Origin: Pseudomonadota bacterium
GTDB taxonomy: Bacteria; Pseudomonadota; Gammaproteobacteria; Burkholderiales; Burkholderiaceae_B
Direction: 5' to 3'
Assembly: GCA_023389535.1 (NCBI GenBank)
Contig: JAEWEH010000347.1
Coordinates: 1 to 8,917 of the forward strand
Length of the DNA stretch: 8,917 nucleotides
The translations under genes were made by a program, and so were the position numbers. Positions 1 to 6,205 of this stretch are shown here, piece by piece. Every line of letters begins with the position of its first letter. Positions within the stretch are counted from its first letter, which is position 1. The notes below the pieces were generated by a model that did no database searches, was not told the origin of the DNA, and saw only the letters and a list, made by a program, of their open reading frames with translations.

Positions 1-1
1 T

Positions 2-148
2 CCCACCATCAATATTTTCAACCAGGATCCCGAATGCGACCTGGACTACTGCGCCAACGAGGCGCGTGAAATGCGCATTGACGTCGCATTGTCCAATTCA
101 TTCGGTTTTGGCGGCACCAACGGCTCAATGATCGTTCGGAAGGTCTAA
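2..148 (+). CDS. fabF: 3-oxoacyl-[acyl-carrier-protein] synthase II, C-terminal end (partial)
   Basis: Only the last 48 residues are present; the gene begins upstream of the window. The reading frame starts [21 protein letters not shown] and ends with TAA at 146-148. The fragment carries the C-terminal ketosynthase signature [11 protein letters not shown] (residues 32-42 of the fragment), which forms the conserved glycine-rich loop near the active site of KAS II enzymes. The PTIN...CDLDY...EARE stretch matches my recollection of the FabF rather than the FabB ending. FabF condenses malonyl-ACP with acyl-ACP in cytoplasmic type II fatty-acid elongation. The catalytic Cys and the two His residues lie outside the window. 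FabF next to the rpoE locus is a familiar arrangement in Burkholderiales. The same reading frame stays open after the stop and continues as the next ORF. Confidence 0.95.
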   Translation, partial: PTINIFNQDPECDLDYCANEAREMRIDVALSNSFGFGGTNGSMIVRKV

Positions 149-175
149 GGCCTGCCAAGCGCGAACGGGCTCTCC

Positions 176-556
176 GTGCGACCCTTCCGGCAATGGCCGC
201 TGCCCATGCTGCGCCGTGCGGGCGGGCGCAAGGGCTTGCGCGCTGCGGTTGTGCGCAAGCTGCATGCGCCTTCGGGGCAGCCCGGTTGCGATCGGGCCGT
301 GCTGCGCCTGTATGCTTGTGGCCGTTGGCGTCTAGGTCAGGACGAAACGGCCGGCTTGCTGGACCTTGCCCATGTCTGGCATGCTTACGCATGGCTCAGC
401 TTGCGTTTTCTCGACCCTGCCCGGCCCGGATCCGGGCCGATAGACGTCACTTGTTGGAAATTCGCCATGTCCGCGCAGGACTGGCGCGAGCTTTGCGTTT
501 GCGTCGCCAGGCAACTTGCCATGCCGGGCCGCGCCCTTTCTAAGGAAACCCCATGA
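176..556 (+). CDS. Small hypothetical protein upstream of rpoE, possibly YgfX-like
   Basis: This 126-residue ORF fills the fabF-rpoE gap. Third codon positions are mostly G or C, as in neighbouring genes, and its TGA stop overlaps the rpoE start as ATGA (553-556), so it is probably translated and coupled to rpoE. The protein is basic at the N-terminus and has spaced tryptophans (W51, W68, W73, W94, W103). The order GRWRL ... WLSLRFL ... SAQDWRELCVCVARQL faintly resembles the C-terminal half of YgfX-family proteins, which some betaproteobacteria encode beside rpoE. The two N-terminal membrane helices usual for YgfX are absent, so it could be a degenerate or truncated member. The start is uncertain: GTG at 176 has no visible Shine-Dalgarno sequence, ATG at 206 is an alternative, and the frame is open back to the fabF stop. 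If it is not a gene, the 404 bases 149-552 hold no other coding candidate I would support. Confidence 0.5.
   Translation: MRPFRQWPLPMLRRAGGRKGLRAAVVRKLHAPSGQPGCDRAVLRLYACGRWRLGQDETAGLLDLAHVWHAYAWLSLRFLDPARPGSGPIDVTCWKFAMSAQDWRELCVCVARQLAMPGRALSKETP
422..439. repeat. 18-base perfect palindrome
   Basis: CGGCCCGGATCCGGGCCG reads identically on both strands, with no mismatch and no spacer. In RNA it could fold as seven G/C pairs around a GATC loop. It lies inside the small ORF, about 115 bases upstream of rpoE, and is not followed by a T-run, so it is not an intrinsic terminator. It could be a protein-binding site, an RNA hairpin or a chance product of high GC. Confidence 0.6.
542..548 (+). promoter_or_regulatory. 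Ribosome binding site of rpoE
   Basis: AAGGAAA lies a few bases before the ATG at 553. It supports that start, which also gives the family-typical N-terminus MSERDVDAELV. It sits within the last codons of the small upstream ORF. Confidence 0.75.
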
Positions 557-1152
557 GCGAACGCGATGTCGATGCCGAACTGGTAGCCCGTGTTCAACGT
601 GGGGACAAGCGCGCCTTCGACTTGCTGGTCTTGAAGTATCAACGCAAGATCATGCGGCTGCTGTCGCGCATGATACGCGACCCGGCCGAGATCGAGGACG
701 TTACCCAGGAAGCTTTCATCAAAGCATACAGGGCTTTGCCGCAGTTTCGCGGCGACAGCGCCTTCTACACCTGGCTTTATCGTATCGCCATCAACACTGC
801 CCGCAATTGGCAGACGGCCAGCGGGCGGCGGCCCACCACCTTAAATACAATAGAAACAGAAGATGGTGAAACTTTTAGCCAAATTGACAACCTAACTGAC
901 ATCAGCACCCCGGAATCGGCGCTGGCCAGTCGCCAAATTGCCGATACAGTCAATGCTGCCATCAATGCGCTGCCCGACGATTTGCGCACGGCTATTGTGT
1001 TGCGTGAAATCGAAGGCATGAGCTACGAAGATATCGCCCAAAGCATGGGGTGCCCCATCGGTACCGTGCGTTCGCGTATTTTCCGGGCTCGCGAAGCTAT
1101 CGCTGCGCAATTGCGGCCAGTACTGGAAAACGATTCCGAGCGTCGTTGGTAA
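553..1152 (+). CDS. rpoE: ECF RNA polymerase sigma factor RpoE (sigma-E/AlgU type)
   Basis: This 199-residue protein is an extracytoplasmic-function sigma factor that directs RNA polymerase to envelope-stress promoters. Region 2 spans about residues 10-95 and includes the strongly conserved block TQEAFIKAYRALPQFRGDSA followed by FYTWLYRIAINTARN, nearly identical to E. coli RpoE. Region 4 spans about 135-190 and has the helix-turn-helix MSYEDIAQSMGCPIGTVRSR followed by IFRAREAI. Length is close to the E. coli protein (191), with a short C-terminal extension ending ERRW. The linker between the domains (about 95-120) is diverged and encoded by an AT-rich stretch. The start is ATG 553 with AAGGAAA upstream. 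The gene is followed after 10 bases by its anti-sigma factor. In relatives this sigma factor is held inactive by RseA and activates its own operon; I found no convincing sigma-E promoter just upstream here. Confidence 0.97.
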   Translation: MSERDVDAELVARVQRGDKRAFDLLVLKYQRKIMRLLSRMIRDPAEIEDVTQEAFIKAYRALPQFRGDSAFYTWLYRIAINTARNWQTASGRRPTTLNTIETEDGETFSQIDNLTDISTPESALASRQIADTVNAAINALPDDLRTAIVLREIEGMSYEDIAQSMGCPIGTVRSRIFRAREAIAAQLRPVLENDSERRW

Positions 1153-1156
1153 GGAG
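1151..1156 (+). promoter_or_regulatory. Ribosome binding site of rseA
   Basis: AAGGAG overlaps the rpoE stop codon and is six bases before ATG 1163. It fixes the rseA start and implies that sigma factor and anti-sigma factor are translated in close succession. Confidence 0.8.
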
Positions 1157-1162
1157 CCAAGA

Positions 1163-1663
1163 ATGCAAGTAACCCATCAATCCAAGCAGGAACAGGAAGC
1201 GGCATCCTGGGAAGCCACGGTATCCACATGGATAGACGGGGAAGGCGAGATACGCCCGGAAGAACTCGACACCCCCTACGGGCGCCAGGTCTGGGACACT
1301 TATCACCTGATCGGCGATGTGTTGCGCAATCCCGACCTGGCGATCAAGCCTTCCGATTTCCTCTATGCACGCATATCCAAGGCCATTGACGCCGAACCGC
1401 ATATTGTGGCGCCGCGCAACCTGCACAGGTACGGCGCCGTGCGCATAGGCCTGTCCGGGCTGGCGGTCGCGGCCGCTGTGGCGTCCGTAGTCTGGGTGGC
1501 CATGCCTTATTTTGGCGCGCCGGGCGCCATGGATGCCGCGCCGGGCGGCACCATGCTGGCCAGCGCCCAAGACGACAACCACTTAAGGGATTATCTGGAA
1601 GCTCATCGGGAAATCGCTGGCGTCAGCCCCATACGTCAGGTGTCCCTGGAGGTATCCCGGTAA
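1163..1663 (+). CDS. rseA: Sigma-E factor negative regulatory protein RseA (MucA type)
   Basis: This 166-residue protein is a single-pass inner-membrane anti-sigma factor. The cytoplasmic N-terminal domain (1-90) carries the family pattern SWEATVSTWIDGEGE (residues 15-29) and WDTYHLIGDVLR (44-55), which in homologues grips RpoE. One hydrophobic segment (about 93-116) crosses the membrane. A short low-complexity Gly/Ala/Pro linker (118-130) leads to a periplasmic tail with LRDYLEAHREIAG (141-153), the kind of segment that in E. coli RseA contacts RseB. The family is inactivated by sequential DegS/AlgW and RseP-type cleavage; the exact sites cannot be read here. The gene follows rpoE by 10 bases and overlaps rseB as TAATG. 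The family diverges fast, so identification rests on domain pattern, topology and position, which agree. Confidence 0.93.
   Translation: MQVTHQSKQEQEAASWEATVSTWIDGEGEIRPEELDTPYGRQVWDTYHLIGDVLRNPDLAIKPSDFLYARISKAIDAEPHIVAPRNLHRYGAVRIGLSGLAVAAAVASVVWVAMPYFGAPGAMDAAPGGTMLASAQDDNHLRDYLEAHREIAGVSPIRQVSLEVSR
1648..1652 (+). promoter_or_regulatory. Ribosome binding site of rseB
   Basis: GGAGG lies at the 3' end of rseA, ten bases before ATG 1663. The spacing is slightly long but favours ATG 1663 over the in-frame ATGs at 1669 and 1678. Confidence 0.6.
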
Positions 1664-2721
1664 TGCGCATGGCCCACATGCATCTCGTTCCATCGGGCCC
1701 AAGGCTGGGCGCGGTCCGGCTCAACAAGCTGGTTACCCATACGCTGTACGGCGCCTTCCTGGCGCTGGCAGCTTGCGTGCTGGCCACGCCGGCCGCGGCC
1801 GCCGACGCCTCGGCGGATACATCCGACGCCGGCCTGGCCCTGCTGCAAAAAATCCAATCCGCTGCGCGCGAACTCGATTATTCGGGCATCTATACCTATC
1901 AGCAAGGCGCGGTGATGCTCTCGTCGCGCATCGTACACATCGTCGACGGCACGGGCGAACGGGAACGCATAGAAATGCTGGATGGCGCGCCGCGCGAGTT
2001 CATCCGGCATAACGAAGTCACCCAGTGCCTGATCCCCGAGAAAAAGGCCATTGTGCTTGAAAAGCGCCGCGGAGACCGGTTTCCGGCCTTGATCCTGGGC
2101 GACGGCCTGCATATCCCAGATCACTATCACATCAAGACGGGCGCCGCCAAGGCCCGGATCGCCGGTCGCGAATGTTCCATCGTCGAACTCGTCCCTAAAG
2201 ATGGGCACCGCTATGGCTATAAATTATGCGCGGACACGGAAACCCACCTGTTGCTGAAAGCCCAGACCGTAGGGCCTGACGGCATGGTGGATCAAATGTC
2301 CTTCAACAGTCTCGAAGTGGGTGGGCAGGCCGCCGCTGCCCAGGTAAACTCCAGCTGGAACACCAAAGGATGGAAGGTGGTCGAAACGCCGATGACGCCG
2401 GTCGATCTGGCGCAGCGTGGTTGGCGGATCCCACAACCACCCGGTTTCGAAGCCGTTACCCAGGTATCGCGGTCCATGAAGCGCGGCAAGCAAGTCAATC
2501 AGTTGGTCATTACTGATGGCCTGGCCGCCATTTCGGTATTCATCGAATCCTATGAACCGTCGTCCCAACCGCCACCCACGGGGGCCTTGCGCGCCGGCGC
2601 CATGAATGTATTCCAGACGCGCATAGGGGATTACTGGCTGACCACCTTGGGCGAAGTTCCCGCAGCCACCCTGCGTGATATCGCCGAACGTACCGAATAT
2701 GTGCCGCTGGCCAGGCACTAA
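1663..2721 (+). CDS. rseB: Periplasmic sigma-E regulatory protein RseB (MucB)
   Basis: This 352-residue exported protein modulates the anti-sigma factor: in the known systems it binds the periplasmic part of RseA, protects it from the initiating protease and lets go when mislocalised outer-membrane components accumulate. A long basic n-region (1-25) and hydrophobic core (28-40) end in a signal peptidase I-like site around TPAAAA (42-47). The core also contains LAAC (35-38), which fits a lipobox. The mature protein opens with LLQKIQSAARELDYSGIYTY (60-79), a family hallmark, then a large LolA-like domain (about 55-230) and a smaller C-terminal domain (about 235-345) with GWRIPQPPGFE and the ending GDYWLTTLGEVP. 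Cysteines in the mature part are C122, C171 and C189. The TAATG overlap with rseA couples translation. Length fits the family (E. coli 318) once the longer leader is counted. Confidence 0.95.
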   Translation: MRMAHMHLVPSGPRLGAVRLNKLVTHTLYGAFLALAACVLATPAAAADASADTSDAGLALLQKIQSAARELDYSGIYTYQQGAVMLSSRIVHIVDGTGERERIEMLDGAPREFIRHNEVTQCLIPEKKAIVLEKRRGDRFPALILGDGLHIPDHYHIKTGAAKARIAGRECSIVELVPKDGHRYGYKLCADTETHLLLKAQTVGPDGMVDQMSFNSLEVGGQAAAAQVNSSWNTKGWKVVETPMTPVDLAQRGWRIPQPPGFEAVTQVSRSMKRGKQVNQLVITDGLAAISVFIESYEPSSQPPPTGALRAGAMNVFQTRIGDYWLTTLGEVPAATLRDIAERTEYVPLARH

Positions 2722-2740
2722 AAACCATCATTTTCACCCT

Positions 2741-2745
2741 AGGAG
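2741..2745 (+). promoter_or_regulatory. Ribosome binding site of mucD
   Basis: AGGAG is six bases before ATG 2752, a near-ideal arrangement. It lies in the 30-base rseB-mucD gap, where I see no promoter or terminator, so mucD is probably read through from the upstream genes. Confidence 0.85.
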
Positions 2746-2751
2746 TTTCAT

Positions 2752-4251
2752 ATGCTTTCTACTTATCTAGGAAATGGCAAAATCAAGCGCGTGATCGCGT
2801 GCGCCTCGGCAAGCCTGCTGGTGGCGTGTACGGCGGTAGGTGCGGTAAGCAGCGCGCAATCGGCGCAAGATGCCGCAGTGCCTACGCTGTCGGTGCCCGA
2901 CTTCACCCAGGTGGTGGCCAAGACCGAAGGGTCGGTCGTGAATATCCGCACCACCGAAGCCGTGCCGGTGCGCAACCCCATCATGGGCCCCAACGGCACC
3001 GACCCCTACGAAATGTTCCGCTGGTTCTTCGGGCCTGACTTCATGCCGCCCGGCGCGCCTGGCCCGCGCCAGCGCAATGCGCCCGAACCTTCCGAGAAAG
3101 AGCGCACCGTGCCACGCGGTGTGGGTTCGGGGTTCATCATTTCCGAAGACGGCTACATCCTGACGAATAATCATGTGGTGGCAAAGTCCAACGGCATATT
3201 TGTCACGCTGACGTCTGGCAAGGAATATAAAGCGAAGATCATCGGCACGGATCCGCGCACGGACGTGGCGCTGATCAAGATCGACGCCAAGGGGCTGGCC
3301 CCCTTGACCATCGGCGATTCCACCAAGCTGAAGAAGGGCCAGTGGGTATTGGCCATTGGTTCGCCTTTCGGGCTGGACTCCACCGTGACGTCGGGGATTG
3401 TCAGCGCGATCAACCGCGATACCGGCGATTACCTGCCTTTCATCCAGACCGACGTCGCGGTCAATCCGGGCAATTCCGGCGGGCCGCTCATCAACCTGGC
3501 CGGCCAGGTCGTGGGCGTGAATTCCCAGATCATTTCCCAGAGCGGGGGATTCATGGGCATTTCGCTGGCCATCCCCATCGATGAAGTCATGCGGGTAGTG
3601 GAACAGCTCAAGGAGCACGGCAAAGTCACGCGCGGCCGTATCGGCGTGCAGATCGGCCCCGTCTCCGACGAAGTGGGCAAGGCCATCGGCCTGCCTGACG
3701 GCAAGGGCGCCATGGTCAGCAACGTAGAGCAGGGCGGTCCGGCGGCGGCAGCCGGCGTGCGGCCCGGGGACGTCATCACCAAGTTCGACGGCAAGGAAAT
3801 CAAGCACATGACGGACCTGCCGCGCATCGTGGGCGGCACCAAGCCGGGCAACCGCGTGCCCATGGAAGTCTGGCGCAAAGGCAAGGCCGTTACCCTGCAG
3901 GTCAAGGTCGGTGAAATGCCCAGCGCAGAAGCCGAAGGCGCAAAGAGCGAGCAGGAAGCCCCCAAGGCAACGCCGACCGATGCGCTCGGGCTGAAGGTTG
4001 CGCCGGTCTCCGACGAAGTCCGTGGCAAGCTGGACGTCAAGGGAGGGGTTCAGGTGTCCGAAGTGGAAGGTGTGGCCGCGGCGGCAGGCCTTGCGCCCGG
4101 CGATATTATCCTGACCATCAACGATGTGGACATCACTGGGCCGGACCAATATGCCAAGGTCGTGTCCGGGCTGGACAAGTCCCGGGCGGCAGCTTTGCTG
4201 GTCATGCGGGGCGAGCAAACCCAGTGGGTCACTGTCACACCCGGCAAATAA
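2752..4251 (+). CDS. mucD: Periplasmic HtrA-family serine protease MucD (DegP/DegQ-like)
   Basis: This 499-residue protein is an exported trypsin-fold protease and chaperone that degrades misfolded envelope proteins. The leader (1-38) has a basic start, a hydrophobic core and an AQSA signal peptidase I-like site; it also contains LVAC (23-26), a possible lipobox. The protease domain (about 48-285) shows the complete catalytic triad: H141 in TNNHVV, D171 in [10 protein letters not shown]242 in [10 protein letters not shown] Gly/Pro-rich LA-type loop (about 75-120) precedes the domain core. Two PDZ domains follow, about 294-388 ([16 protein letters not shown]) and 411-497 ([17 protein letters not shown]), separated by an acidic linker (391-410). 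Two PDZ domains indicate the DegP/MucD class rather than single-PDZ DegS. Position at the end of the rpoE operon is as in Pseudomonas and Bordetella and marks it as an effector or feedback component of the sigma-E response. A terminator follows. Confidence 0.96.
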   Translation: MLSTYLGNGKIKRVIACASASLLVACTAVGAVSSAQSAQDAAVPTLSVPDFTQVVAKTEGSVVNIRTTEAVPVRNPIMGPNGTDPYEMFRWFFGPDFMPPGAPGPRQRNAPEPSEKERTVPRGVGSGFIISEDGYILTNNHVVAKSNGIFVTLTSGKEYKAKIIGTDPRTDVALIKIDAKGLAPLTIGDSTKLKKGQWVLAIGSPFGLDSTVTSGIVSAINRDTGDYLPFIQTDVAVNPGNSGGPLINLAGQVVGVNSQIISQSGGFMGISLAIPIDEVMRVVEQLKEHGKVTRGRIGVQIGPVSDEVGKAIGLPDGKGAMVSNVEQGGPAAAAGVRPGDVITKFDGKEIKHMTDLPRIVGGTKPGNRVPMEVWRKGKAVTLQVKVGEMPSAEAEGAKSEQEAPKATPTDALGLKVAPVSDEVRGKLDVKGGVQVSEVEGVAAAAGLAPGDIILTINDVDITGPDQYAKVVSGLDKSRAAALLVMRGEQTQWVTVTPGK

Positions 4252-4258
4252 TTGCCGG
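4241..4258 (+). repeat. Inverted repeat spanning the mucD stop codon
   Basis: CCGGCAA (4241-4247) and TTGCCGG (4252-4258) are perfect inverted copies around the loop ATAA, which contains most of the mucD TAA stop. There is no T-run after it, so it is not a terminator by itself. It lies about 25 bases before the strong terminator hairpin and could stabilise the mRNA 3' end. It could also be chance. Confidence 0.45.
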
Positions 4259-4283
4259 AAACGGCTAAAATGGCGTAAAGCTG

Positions 4284-4314
4284 AAGGGAGCGCCCCTGGG
4301 GCGCTCCTTTTTTT
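4284..4314 (+). terminator. Rho-independent terminator after mucD
   Basis: GGAGCGCCCC (4287-4296), one T, then GGGGCGCTCC (4298-4307) form a perfect inverted repeat, allowing about nine GC-rich pairs with a three-base loop. Seven T residues follow immediately (4308-4314). This is a textbook intrinsic terminator. It ends the rpoE-rseA-rseB-mucD unit and separates it from lepA. Confidence 0.93.
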
Positions 4315-4319
4315 ATGGT

Positions 4320-4343
4320 TACTCATACGTTCGCCGTACTCAT
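4320..4343 (+). repeat. Heptamer TACTCAT repeated with 17-base period upstream of lepA
   Basis: TACTCAT occurs at 4320-4326 and again at 4337-4343, in the only sizeable true intergenic gap of the window (4252-4366), between the terminator and lepA. The spacing of about one and a half helical turns could suit a regulator or be part of the promoter, but no matching -35/-10 pair was evident. It may be coincidental. Confidence 0.25.
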
Positions 4344-4366
4344 GGCGAGCCTCTTTTTGTTGGTTT

Positions 4367-6160
4367 ATGGATCACATCCGCAACTTTTCCATCATTGCCC
4401 ATATCGATCACGGTAAATCCACCCTGGCCGATCGTCTGATTCATCGTTGCGGGGGGTTGGCCGATCGCGAAATGGCCGCCCAGGTTCTCGACTCCATGGA
4501 CATCGAGCGCGAGCGCGGCATCACCATCAAGGCCCAAACCGCCGCCCTCAGCTACAAGGCTCAGGACGGCAAGGTGTATGCGCTGAACCTTATCGATACC
4601 CCCGGTCACGTCGATTTCTCCTACGAGGTCAGCCGCTCGCTGTCGGCTTGCGAAGGCGCGCTGCTGGTGGTGGACGCCTCGCAGGGGGTCGAAGCCCAGA
4701 CGGTGGCCAACTGCTACACCGCCATCGAGCTCGGCGTGGAAGTACTGCCCGTACTGAATAAAATGGATCTGCCCTCCGCGGACCCTGACAGCGCCCGGCA
4801 GGAAATCGAAGACGTCATCGGGATAGACGCCTCGGACGCGATCCTGGCCAGCGCCAAGACCGGCATGGGCATCGACGATATCCTGGAAACCATCATCGCC
4901 AAAGTTCCGCCGCCCGTGGGCGACCCGGAAAAACCTCTGCAGGCCCTGATCATCGATTCGTGGTTCGATAACTACGTTGGGGTCGTGATGCTGGTGCGCA
5001 TCGTCAATGGCGTGCTCAAACCCAAGGATAAAATCCTCTTGATGGCCACTGGGGCCACCCATCTGTGCGAACAGCTAGGGGTGTTCACGCCCAAGTCGGT
5101 GCCGCGTACCCAGCTTTCCGCGGGCGAGGTCGGTTTTGTCATCACTGGCATCAAGGAACTGGAGCATGCCAAGGTGGGCGATACCATCACTCTGGCAGGC
5201 AAGCCAGCCACCAAAGCCTTGCCGGGCTTCAAGGAAGTCAAGCCGCAGGTGTTTGCCGGCCTGTATCCGGTGGAAAGCAGCGAATACGACCAGCTGCGCG
5301 ATTCCCTGGAAAAACTCAAGCTGAATGATTCTTCGCTGATGTTCGAGCCGGAAGTGTCGCAGGCCTTGGGTTTTGGATTTCGCTGCGGGTTCCTGGGCCT
5401 GCTGCACATGGAGATCGTGCAGGAACGCCTGGAACGCGAGTTCGACATGGACATCATTACCACCGCGCCGTCGGTGGTCTACGAGGTCGAACAGCGCGAC
5501 GGCACGGTATCCATGATAGAAAGCCCGTCGCGCATGCCGGAAGTGGGCGCGATTACCGAAATACGCGAGCCCATCGTCAACATCACTTTGTTCATGCCGC
5601 AAGAATACGTGGGTCCCGTCATGACGCTATGCACCGCCAAACGCGGCATGCAGCTGAACATGACTTACCACGGGCGTCAGGTGCACCTGTCCTACGAAAT
5701 GCCACTGGCCGAAATCGTGCTGGATTTCTTCGACAAGCTGAAGTCGGTCTCGCGCGGCTATGCTTCCATGGACTACGAGTTCAAGGAATACCGGGCCGCC
5801 GACGTGGTGCGGGTCGATCTGCTGATCAACGGGGACAGGGTGGATGCCTTGTCGATGATCGTGCACCGCAGCAACGCCCGCTACCGGGGCCGCGAGGTGG
5901 TATCCAAGATGCGCAGCCTGATACCCCGTCAGATGTTCGATATCGCCATACAGGCGGCCATCGGGGCGGAGGTCGTCGCGCGCGAGAACGTCAAGGCCTT
6001 GCGCAAGAACGTCCTGGCCAAATGTTATGGCGGCGACATCAGCCGCAAGAAAAAGCTGCTGGAAAAACAGAAAGCCGGCAAGAAGCGCATGAAACAGGTG
6101 GGCAATGTGGAAATCCCCCAAGAAGCGTTCCTGGCCATTTTGCAAGTCGAGGACAAATAA
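4367..6160 (+). CDS. lepA: Elongation factor 4 (translation GTPase LepA)
   Basis: This 597-residue protein matches the usual LepA length (E. coli 599). It is a ribosome-binding GTPase related to EF-G, implicated in back-translocation under stress and in initiation and 30S biogenesis. The G domain motifs are intact: AHIDHGKS (11-18), switch threonine in RGITI (T53), DTPGH (77-81), NKMD (131-134), SAK (162-164). Domain II covers about 190-280, followed by domains III and V, and then the LepA-specific C-terminal domain (about 485-597) with [20 protein letters not shown] and the basic run [16 protein letters not shown] (559-574). ATG 4367 is chosen because it gives the canonical start [18 protein letters not shown]; the open frame extends upstream through the terminator but holds no plausible start there. 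The Shine-Dalgarno sequence is very weak. Its own promoter should lie between the mucD terminator and the start, unless terminator read-through supplies it. Confidence 0.97.
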   Translation: MDHIRNFSIIAHIDHGKSTLADRLIHRCGGLADREMAAQVLDSMDIERERGITIKAQTAALSYKAQDGKVYALNLIDTPGHVDFSYEVSRSLSACEGALLVVDASQGVEAQTVANCYTAIELGVEVLPVLNKMDLPSADPDSARQEIEDVIGIDASDAILASAKTGMGIDDILETIIAKVPPPVGDPEKPLQALIIDSWFDNYVGVVMLVRIVNGVLKPKDKILLMATGATHLCEQLGVFTPKSVPRTQLSAGEVGFVITGIKELEHAKVGDTITLAGKPATKALPGFKEVKPQVFAGLYPVESSEYDQLRDSLEKLKLNDSSLMFEPEVSQALGFGFRCGFLGLLHMEIVQERLEREFDMDIITTAPSVVYEVEQRDGTVSMIESPSRMPEVGAITEIREPIVNITLFMPQEYVGPVMTLCTAKRGMQLNMTYHGRQVHLSYEMPLAEIVLDFFDKLKSVSRGYASMDYEFKEYRAADVVRVDLLINGDRVDALSMIVHRSNARYRGREVVSKMRSLIPRQMFDIAIQAAIGAEVVARENVKALRKNVLAKCYGGDISRKKKLLEKQKAGKKRMKQVGNVEIPQEAFLAILQVEDK

Positions 6161-6205
6161 CTTGAAAAACAACAAACCGTTCAGCTTTCAATATGGATCG
6201 GCCCT

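Noticed and set aside
193..543. An alternative 116-codon plus frame overlapping the small ORF
   Set aside because: Its composition is extreme in Ala, Arg and Cys and it lacks the ATGA junction with rpoE; codon third-position bias favours the 176-556 frame.
511..543. Sigma-E-like boxes GCAACTT (511-517) and TCTAA (539-543) just before rpoE
   Set aside because: The spacer is 21 bases instead of about 16, and transcription would start almost on the rpoE ATG, overlapping its ribosome binding site.
846..889. TACAAT (846-851) and TTGACA (884-889), resembling sigma-70 boxes inside rpoE
   Set aside because: They are in the wrong order to pair with each other, and neither has an acceptable partner at 16-18 bases.
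1517..1547. A 10-base direct repeat GCGCCGGGCG in rseA
   Set aside because: It encodes part of the Gly/Ala/Pro linker after the membrane segment; such repeats are expected from low-complexity coding in GC-rich DNA.
2767..4326. A 519-codon open frame on the minus strand opposite mucD
   Set aside because: It mirrors the mucD codon phase, a common effect of high GC at third positions. Its translation is rich in His, Arg, Asp and Gly with no recognisable domain, while the plus strand encodes an intact protease with a full catalytic triad.
4124..4366. Upstream extension of the lepA frame into the mucD end
   Set aside because: The extension crosses the mucD 3' end and the terminator, has no family similarity, and the canonical LepA N-terminus begins at 4367.
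6162..6192. TTGAAA (6162-6167) and TTCAAT (6187-6192) in the lepA-lepB gap as a lepB promoter
   Set aside because: The spacer is 19 bases and the -10 match is poor; the predicted transcript would start only a few bases before lepB. Cotranscription with lepA is simpler.
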